A program made the translations under genes and the position numbers. Below, piece after piece: positions 1-4,740 of a DNA stretch of 6,109 nt (the first letter of the stretch is position 1; every line of letters starts with the position of its first letter). The notes beneath the pieces are model-generated. The model saw only the letters and a list, made by a program, of their open reading frames with translations. It was not told where the DNA came from and searched no databases. Origin of the DNA: CAZNXJ01 sp964577115 (GTDB taxonomy: Bacteria > Planctomycetota > Planctomycetia > Pirellulales > Pirellulaceae); the NCBI GenBank assembly GCA_964577115.1, contig CAZNXJ010000071.1, positions 1 through 6,109 on the forward strand. Reading direction: 5' to 3'.

Positions 1-654
1 CTGGCCGACGCCTGGAGCGTCTTCACCAACCTGCTCACGCACACCTGGCACAACACCATCGGCTTCATCAAGAAGGCCTGGGTGCGGCTCAAGTCGCTGT
101 TCAGCGACGAGGTCGATGTCGATGCTGAGGTGAATCGCATCAACCGCGAGGTGAGCGAAGCGACCGGCGCGGCAGACCAGCAGATGCTCGACGCCGTCGG
201 CCAGCGGGACCGCGAACGCAGGGATCGCCGCGAACAGATCGAACGGGATCGCGCCGGCGTCGAAAGCACGCTGGGCGACATGCAATCCGAGGAACATGCC
301 CGCCGACAAAAGCAATTCGCCGACGATCTGGCCGAGACGGAGGGCGAGCTCGCGGGCGCGCGGAAGGAATGGCAGGACGCCATCGCCGAAGCGGCTAAGA
401 AACGGGCCGCCGCTGAAACGAGCGACCCTGAGCGTCTCAAGCAGGTCGAAGACAGCCTTTCCACCAGCGGCGGCGTGCTGGCCGAGGAGCAGCGGAAGGT
501 CGAGGCCAAGGGGACGTTCAACGCGCTCGCCGCCCGCGGCCTGGGTGCCGACAGCCTGGCTGAGCGCACCGCCCGCGCTGCTGAGCAAATCGTGGTCAAC
601 ACCAAGGACCTACTCGCGCAGGCCAAGCAAGGGAAGCTCGTGTTCGCGCCGTAG
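1..654 (+). CDS. Phage tail tape measure-like protein, C-terminal 217 residues (5' partial)
   Basis: The frame is open from base 1 to the TAG at 652-654, so the gene starts before the window. The GTG at 82 is an internal valine codon, not a start, because coding continues upstream of it with an aromatic-rich stretch (WSVFTNLLTHTWHNTIGFIKK). Residues 1-35 of the visible part are hydrophobic and amphipathic. About residues 45-165 are strongly charged (runs of E, R, K, A, Q, D) with alpha-helical, coiled-coil-like composition. The end (GTFNALAARGLGADSLAERT, then an Ala/Lys helix and KLVFAP) resembles, from memory, the C-termini of tail tape measure proteins in planctomycete prophages. Tape measure proteins set tail length and occupy the tail lumen. 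The position just before other probable virion genes fits. Without the N-terminal part the family call is moderate; another long coiled-coil virion protein is possible. Confidence 0.68.
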   Translation: MADAWSVFTNLLTHTWHNTIGFIKKAWVRLKSLFSDEVDVDAEVNRINREVSEATGAADQQMLDAVGQRDRERRDRREQIERDRAGVESTLGDMQSEEHARRQKQFADDLAETEGELAGARKEWQDAIAEAAKKRAAAETSDPERLKQVEDSLSTSGGVLAEEQRKVEAKGTFNALAARGLGADSLAERTARAAEQIVVNTKDLLAQAKQGKLVFAP

Positions 655-666
655 CACGGATGAAAT

Positions 667-1452
667 ATGCCCATCACCATTGACGAACGATACAACAGCC
701 GCGAGGCAACGGAGAGCGAAGATCCGAATACGGAGTTGCTCTATGTCGTCCAGGGCACCGACGACGATCTGCTCGTCAAAGGGCTTGTCGCGGCCACGGC
801 ACCCGCGTTCTATGACGGGCTCAAGCGCGACAGTTTCACGATCTCGACCGTTGGCGGCGGCGTGTGGGAATGCTCGGTTCGCTACGTGAAGCTCGAAGAC
901 GAGTCGCAGTTCACGTTCGACACCGGCGGCGGCAACCAGCATATCAGCCAGAGCCTGACGACGGTCGGCCGCTACGCCGCGCCGGGTGAAATCGCACCCG
1001 ACTTCCAGGGCGCGATTGGAGTCAACCAGGATCAGATCGAAGGGACGGATATCACTGTCCCCGTCTACAACTTCACTGAAACGCACCAGATCGACGATGC
1101 GCTGGTCACCGGCGCGTACAAGGCGGCGCTCTTCTTCCTGACCGGCAAGGTGAATGACTCGCCCTTCAAGGGATTCGCTCGCGGGGAGGTGCTGTTCCTG
1201 GGCGCAAGCGGGGCGAAACGCGGCTTCGAGGATTGGGAGATCACGTTCCGCTTCGCCGCCAGCCCGAACGTCACCGATCTGCACCTCGGGAACATCGTGG
1301 TCGCCAGCAAAGAGGGCTGGCATTACCTCTGGATTCGGTTCGCCGACGAGGAGGACAACGCCGCCAAGACGCTCATCAAGAAACCGATCGCGGCCTACAT
1401 CGAGCAGGTCTACGAGTATGGCGACTTCTCTGGCCTGGGGATCGGAACCTAA
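667..1452 (+). CDS. Conserved protein of unknown function, probable virion (tail/baseplate-region) component
   Basis: This is a 261-residue protein that I cannot assign to a named family. It starts with ATG 12 bases after the preceding stop. The upstream Shine-Dalgarno match is weak (ACGGA), which suggests coupling to the upstream gene. No signal peptide or membrane helix is visible. The composition is that of a soluble beta-rich protein: alternating hydrophobic and polar strands, a glycine-rich turn (FDTGGGNQHISQS, residues 84-96), a central segment (DFQGAIGVNQDQIEGTDITV, residues 112-131), and a well-ordered second half containing GEVLFLGASG (173-182) and FEDWEITFRFAASPNVT (187-203). From memory, similar proteins recur next to tape measure genes in planctomycete prophage-like clusters, so a structural role in the distal tail is inferred. 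The TAA overlaps the ATG of the next gene by one base, which points to coordinated synthesis with the serine-rich protein. Confidence 0.85.
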   Translation: MPITIDERYNSREATESEDPNTELLYVVQGTDDDLLVKGLVAATAPAFYDGLKRDSFTISTVGGGVWECSVRYVKLEDESQFTFDTGGGNQHISQSLTTVGRYAAPGEIAPDFQGAIGVNQDQIEGTDITVPVYNFTETHQIDDALVTGAYKAALFFLTGKVNDSPFKGFARGEVLFLGASGAKRGFEDWEITFRFAASPNVTDLHLGNIVVASKEGWHYLWIRFADEEDNAAKTLIKKPIAAYIEQVYEYGDFSGLGIGT

Positions 1453-1454
1453 TG
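1436..1454 (+). promoter_or_regulatory. Stop/start overlap (TAATG) coupling gene 2 to the serine-rich gene
   Basis: The TAA at 1450-1452 shares its last A with the ATG at 1452-1454. The only nearby purine-rich stretch is a weak GGGG at 1438-1441. Reinitiation by ribosomes finishing the upstream gene is the likely mode of initiation. Confidence 0.7.
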
Positions 1455-3674
1455 GGCGACCGCTTCAAAAAGACGCAGAGCGGCCAGCCGCTGGAGTTCT
1501 CCTCCGAAGTGTGGAACTCCTTTCTGGATACGGTGCGCGCCCAGAAAGGGAAGAAGCACGACCAGCTCGCCGATGCGCTCGACCAGATTCGCCAGGCCGA
1601 CATCATCAAGATGCGGAACGGCAGCGGCGAAGACCGGCTGCGGTTCCATGTGCTGGGCATCTCATCGCCGATCATCACGCCCGGATCGCACCTGCGCGAG
1701 TTCAAGAACCAGGTGGCGCTGGTGGGCGTGAAGCCTAAGCATCCCGACCACTTCGGCCGCTTCATGATCCTGCTCGACCCGCTGCGCGTCGGCAAGATCG
1801 GCCGCGCCTGGGTCAGCGGCACGTGCCCGGCGTACATCGAGGTCGAGGACGAGTGCCACGAGTTCGCCGACGTGAAAGACGACGATCCGACAGTGCTACT
1901 CAGTCGGCCGGTTGGTTCCGCCCGCATCCTCTGGCGCGAAGGCGGGCTGGGGAAACAATGGGCGGTCGTTCGCCTCTTGAACTTCCCCGAGGACTTCCGC
2001 CGCTTCAAGTTGCTAACGCCGCTGGCTCGCTGCGGCAGCGCCGAAGCAATACGGATCGCGTACAGCGAATCCGAGGGCGGCACGCCCAAGTGGTGCGAGG
2101 CTGATTGCCCGTTCACGCTGTACGATTCGCTGGGCGTCGTCTGCCCTGACCTCTGCGGTTCAGGAACGTCCTCAGACGGCGGGTGCGGATGTGATAAGGC
2201 CGCAAGCGTCCCGGCTGGCACGTTCGGCTGGGCCAAGTGGATGGCCGACAGCCGCAAGTGGGAAGTGGTGCAACTCGGCGAAGGCTGCTGCGAGGATTCT
2301 AGTTCGTCCTCGTCTAGCTCGTCGAGCAGTTCTTCCTCATCGTCGAGCTCCAGTTCGTCCTCGTCGAGTTCGTCTTCATCGAGCAGCAGCGGTTCATCGA
2401 GTGACAGCAGTTCCTCCAGCAGCAGTTCCGACGAATCGTCGTCGAGCAGTTCGAGCGAGTCGTCCAGCAGCGAATCTTCAAGCAGCGAGTCCTCGTCGAG
2501 CGAGAGCAGCTCGTCGAGCGGTCCGCCGTCGAGCGCAGTGACGCTTCAGGAAACGGACGTCCGCTGCGAAGGGGGCAAGCTGCGGGTCTACAAGCGCGAA
2601 GTGACCATCAAGCTCGAAGGCGGCACGCTGGGCAAGTCGGAAGGCCCGTGGCTGCACAGCCACGAAGCAGGCTGCTGCTGTTGCGATTGCTGCTCCGGCT
2701 CGTCGAGCAGTTCATCGTCCAGCAGTTCGAGCAGCGAGAGTTCTTCGGAATCCAGCAGCAGCTCCAGCGATCCGCCGCCTCCCGGTGAAACCGTGCAGGA
2801 ATTCCGCTTTACGACCGCCCCTTGCCAAGAGTGCATCGACGTGGAAAGCCGCACGCTGACCGTGCAAGAGGTGTCGAGCGTAGGCGAGTGGCGCTTCGAG
2901 CGTCGCGTGCGGGACTGCGAATGCACCTCGAGCAGTAGCAGCAGTTCGTCTTGCAGCAGCAGTTCCTCCTCCAGCCGCGCGAGCAGCAGTTCGAGCGGCT
3001 CGTCCTCTAGCAGCAGCAGCGAGTCGAGCGACAGTCCATCGAGCAGCGATTCCGAGTCGAGCAATTCCAGTTCATCGAGTTCGTCTAGTAGCAGTTTGTC
3101 GTCCTCGTCGTTGTCGAGTTCTGGCTCGTCCAGCAGTTCGGGACCGAGCAGTTCAAGCGGCGGCAGTTCATCCTCGTTAAGCGAAAGCAGCAGTTCCTCG
3201 TCCAGCAGCAGTGAGGATTGTTCGTCCTCGTCGAACACATCGAGCGGGATGTCCTCCAGCGACGAATCCTCGAGCGGGCACAGCAGCGCGGATTCATCAA
3301 GCGAATCGCTGTCCAGTGACGTTTCATCCTCTACACTGTCGGGCTCCTCCGATCCCTCCGCGCCCTCGACGCCTCCGGCATCCAGCGGTGAAGCGCCGGC
3401 AAGCGGTTCAATGGAAAGCTCCTCGTCGGACACGTCATCAAGCAGTTCACCAAGCAGCAACGATCCGGCTTCGAGTGGTCCGCCGCCCAGCAGCAGTTCA
3501 CCCAGCGTTAGCATTCCGACGCCGAGTTGGCCTTCGTTCAGTTCGCCGTCAACACCATCGGTTGAAAGCTCGTCCAGCGAAAGCTCGTCGTCGAGCGACT
3601 CTTACGCGCACCCTGGTCCATCCAGCAGCGGTCCCCCGTCGTCGAGTGCTGCGTTCCCCGACAGCTCGTCCTAA
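1452..3674 (+). CDS. Multidomain serine-rich protein with cysteine modules, candidate glycosylated tail fibre or virion decoration protein
   Basis: This is a 740-residue protein. The ATG at 1452 is chosen because it overlaps the previous stop (TAATG), and the first residues (MGDRFKKTQSGQPLEF) look like a natural N-terminus; the frame stays open upstream only as a shadow of the preceding gene. Residues 1-182 form a soluble domain ending in ARILWREGGLGKQWAVVRL. Residues 183-282 form a cysteine-rich domain (Cys 194, 215, 219, 231, 235, 245, 247, 279, 280). Three serine tracts follow at residues 283-356, 417-439 and 493-740, separated by two small cysteine modules (357-416 and 440-492). The last roughly 107 residues become Pro/Thr/Ala-containing and mucin-like. 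There is no signal peptide, membrane helix or LPXTG anchor, so a Sec-exported adhesin is unlikely. The gene lies between tail genes and two glycosyltransferase genes. I infer a virion protein O-glycosylated on serine. Its exact role is unknown. Confidence 0.85.
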   Translation: MGDRFKKTQSGQPLEFSSEVWNSFLDTVRAQKGKKHDQLADALDQIRQADIIKMRNGSGEDRLRFHVLGISSPIITPGSHLREFKNQVALVGVKPKHPDHFGRFMILLDPLRVGKIGRAWVSGTCPAYIEVEDECHEFADVKDDDPTVLLSRPVGSARILWREGGLGKQWAVVRLLNFPEDFRRFKLLTPLARCGSAEAIRIAYSESEGGTPKWCEADCPFTLYDSLGVVCPDLCGSGTSSDGGCGCDKAASVPAGTFGWAKWMADSRKWEVVQLGEGCCEDSSSSSSSSSSSSSSSSSSSSSSSSSSSSSSSGSSSDSSSSSSSSDESSSSSSSESSSSESSSSESSSSESSSSSGPPSSAVTLQETDVRCEGGKLRVYKREVTIKLEGGTLGKSEGPWLHSHEAGCCCCDCCSGSSSSSSSSSSSSESSSESSSSSSDPPPPGETVQEFRFTTAPCQECIDVESRTLTVQEVSSVGEWRFERRVRDCECTSSSSSSSSCSSSSSSSRASSSSSGSSSSSSSESSDSPSSSDSESSNSSSSSSSSSSLSSSSLSSSGSSSSSGPSSSSGGSSSSLSESSSSSSSSSEDCSSSSNTSSGMSSSDESSSGHSSADSSSESLSSDVSSSTLSGSSDPSAPSTPPASSGEAPASGSMESSSSDTSSSSSPSSNDPASSGPPPSSSSPSVSIPTPSWPSFSSPSTPSVESSSSESSSSSDSYAHPGPSSSGPPSSSAAFPDSSS
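2298..2519 (+). repeat. Serine tract 1 of the Ser-rich protein (74 codons, 66 Ser)
   Basis: It encodes residues 283-356, opening with 31 uninterrupted serines. Only Gly (one), Asp (two) and Glu (five) interrupt it. All six serine codons are used (39 TCN and 27 AGY by my count). It is therefore a protein-level low-complexity tract and not a simple trinucleotide microsatellite. It follows directly after the Cys pair 279-280. Confidence 0.95.
2457..2516 (+). repeat. Four exact ESSSS pentapeptide repeats inside serine tract 1
   Basis: Glu occurs at residues 336, 341, 346 and 351, each followed by four serines. The four units use different codons (for example TCG TCC AGC AGC against AGC AGC TCG TCG), so the repeat is exact in protein but not in DNA. 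Confidence 0.9.
2520..2699 (+). other. Cysteine module A between serine tracts 1 and 2
   Basis: It encodes residues 357-416. Alternating hydrophobic residues (AVTLQETDVRC, then KLRVYKREVTIKL) suggest a small beta-sheet unit. It ends in the unusual cluster CCCCDCC (408-414), just before the next serine tract. It shares spacing landmarks with module B (QE, a Cys, RxxT, Trp, then a terminal Cys cluster), which suggests an internal duplication. Confidence 0.65.
2700..2768 (+). repeat. Serine tract 2 of the Ser-rich protein (23 codons, 21 Ser)
   Basis: It encodes residues 417-439, serines interrupted only by two Glu. It is short compared with tracts 1 and 3 and may act as a linker between the two cysteine modules. 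TCN and AGY codons are mixed. Confidence 0.95.
2769..2927 (+). other. Cysteine module B between serine tracts 2 and 3
   Basis: It encodes residues 440-492. It opens with a Pro hinge (DPPPPG), continues with strand-like segments (ETVQEFRFTTAPCQEC, SRTLTVQEV, EWRFERRVRD) and ends in DCEC (488-491). A second Cys pair (CQEC, 458-461) could form a disulfide or metal site with the terminal pair. It resembles module A in the order of its landmarks. Confidence 0.65.
2928..3671 (+). repeat. Serine tract 3, long C-terminal Ser-rich tail (248 codons)
   Basis: It encodes residues 493-740 up to the stop codon. The first part, to about residue 633, is mostly Ser with scattered Gly, Glu, Asp, Leu and Asn and isolated Cys at 501 and 590. 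From about residue 634 (base 3351) Pro, Thr and Ala become frequent (DPSAPSTPPASSG, SIPTPSWPSFSSPSTPS), giving a mucin-like composition. It is probably disordered unless glycosylated. Confidence 0.93.
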
Positions 3675-3690
3675 GGAGAAGGTTTCAATG
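3672..3690 (+). promoter_or_regulatory. Ribosome binding site of the GT4-like gene, overlapping the serine-rich gene's stop
   Basis: AAGGAG at 3673-3678 lies nine bases before the ATG at 3688. It begins within the TAA stop (3672-3674) of the upstream gene. This decides the start codon and suggests that the glycosyltransferase is translated in step with its presumed acceptor. Confidence 0.85.
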
Positions 3691-4740
3691 CAAGTGTTCT
3701 TAATGGGCTATCCCGGCGACCTGGGCGGGGCATGCACCGAGGCGTGGCATACGGTGAAGATCTGGCGGCGCTTCGGCGTCGAGGTTCATCTCATTCCCAC
3801 CTGGGGCGCGGACGAGAAGTGGAAATCGCGTCTTGATGAGCTCGGGTGCGTGACCCATGCGGCTACGGCCGAGACGCTGGAAAAAGTGCCGGGTCTTGCC
3901 GGCACGACGATCGTTAGCTTCTGCAACAGCGCGTTTCTGGCCAACGCCAAGCGGCTGCGTGAACTTGGTTGCCGGATGGTGTGGGTCAATTGCATGACCT
4001 GGCTGTTCAACGCCGAGCGAGAGTTTTATCGCCAGTCAGGCCCGTTCGACGCCTTCGTGTTTCAAAGCGAATTCCAGCGCGGCCAACTTGAACCGCAACT
4101 CACCGAGCTCGGCTACCAGCCAGCGCAGGGGCATTTGATTCACGGAGCCTTCGACGTCGAAGAGTGGCCGTTCAGCCCGCGGTCGCACGCCGCAAGCGAA
4201 TCGTTCGTTGTCGGCCGCGCCGCTCGGCCCGACCAGGACAAGTGGTCGAGCAACACCTGGCCCATCTACGAGCGTATTCAATATCCGAACAAGCGGGCGC
4301 TCATGCTGGGCATGGACGACCGCACCACAAAGAAGCTGGGCAAGCCGCCCGTGTGGGCCGACGTACTTAGGCCGGGCGCACTGCCGGCGCGCGACTTCTT
4401 CCGCCAACTGCATTGCACGCTGCCGATCAACGGCGGCGCTCGCGAGAACTGGCCACGTGTGGGTCTGGAGGCGTTCGCCTCGGGCGTCCCCGTCGTCGCG
4501 CAGAACCAGTGGGGCTGGCGTGAAATGATCCAGCACGGCGAGACCGGCTTTCTCGGCAACTGCGATGAGGAACTGGCACACTACACGGCCATGCTCGCTT
4601 ACGACGAACGGCTGCGGATGCGGATCGTCCACGCTGCCCGCGAGCGGCTGGTCGAGGAGCTCGCCAGTCCCGAAATCATCTGGGCGGGTTGGGAGCGGAT
4701 GTTTCGGGGCTTGGAAACACAAGGGAGGATCGCGGCATGA
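3688..4740 (+). CDS. GT-B fold glycosyltransferase, GT4-like
   Basis: This 350-residue protein is the size of a compact GT4 enzyme. The ATG at 3688 is supported by a strong Shine-Dalgarno nine bases upstream; the longer open frame upstream is only antiphase reading of serine codons. The N-terminal half starts with a hydrophobic strand and a glycine-rich loop (MQVFLMGYPGDLGGACTE), as in Rossmann-like acceptor domains. The C-terminal half carries the nucleotide-sugar site: GRAARPDQDKW (176-186) with the usual Arg/Lys region, then an EX7E pattern, E253-NWPRVGL-E261, followed by ASGVPVVAQNQWGWREMI and HGETGFL. These are hallmarks of retaining GT4 enzymes that use nucleotide-activated sugars. No membrane segment is visible, so it should act in the cytoplasm. 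The donor sugar cannot be read from the sequence. The serine-rich protein encoded immediately upstream is the natural acceptor candidate, but a lipid, DNA or host glycan acceptor cannot be excluded. Confidence 0.9.
   Translation: MQVFLMGYPGDLGGACTEAWHTVKIWRRFGVEVHLIPTWGADEKWKSRLDELGCVTHAATAETLEKVPGLAGTTIVSFCNSAFLANAKRLRELGCRMVWVNCMTWLFNAEREFYRQSGPFDAFVFQSEFQRGQLEPQLTELGYQPAQGHLIHGAFDVEEWPFSPRSHAASESFVVGRAARPDQDKWSSNTWPIYERIQYPNKRALMLGMDDRTTKKLGKPPVWADVLRPGALPARDFFRQLHCTLPINGGARENWPRVGLEAFASGVPVVAQNQWGWREMIQHGETGFLGNCDEELAHYTAMLAYDERLRMRIVHAARERLVEELASPEIIWAGWERMFRGLETQGRIAA
4722..4740 (+). promoter_or_regulatory. Ribosome binding site and ATGA overlap of the tandem GT2 gene
   Basis: AGGGAGG at 4722-4728 precedes the ATG at 4737 by eight bases. 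The ATGA quartet (4737-4740) contains both this start and the TGA of the preceding gene. This is a classic translational coupling arrangement and fixes the start of the second glycosyltransferase. Confidence 0.85.

Noticed and set aside
82..84. GTG as the start of the first gene
   Set aside because: Coding-like sequence with aromatic and hydrophobic residues continues upstream in frame to base 1, and no good ribosome binding site precedes this GTG.
610..1323. Minus-strand open frame of 237 codons opposite gene 2
   Set aside because: It is a GC-rich shadow frame lying fully opposite a well-supported + strand gene, with Arg/Ala/Val-heavy composition and no support.
1233..1451. Possible upstream extension of the Ser-rich protein by 73 residues
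   Set aside because: The extension overlaps gene 2 and has Arg-rich shadow composition. The overlapping ATG at 1452 gives a natural N-terminus.
2298..2519. Phase-variable microsatellite
   Set aside because: The codons are mixed and no mono-, di- or tetranucleotide run is present. Slippage in threes would change length, not reading frame.
2588..3514. Long minus-strand open frame of 308 codons rich in Leu, Asp and Glu
   Set aside because: It is the antisense reading of the serine tracts: TCG/AGC/TCC codons read on the other strand in shifted phase give Leu, Glu and Asp codons and few stops. It has no ribosome binding site or folded-protein composition.
2298..3671. CRISPR array or non-coding tandem repeat
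   Set aside because: There are no regular repeat-spacer units. The repetition is at the trinucleotide or protein level and stays in one open frame to the stop.
3211..3687. Possible upstream extension of the GT4-like protein by 159 residues
   Set aside because: It is out-of-phase reading of the serine tail (Arg/Pro/Ala-rich). The strong SD at 3673-3678 and the hydrophobic first strand place the start at 3688.
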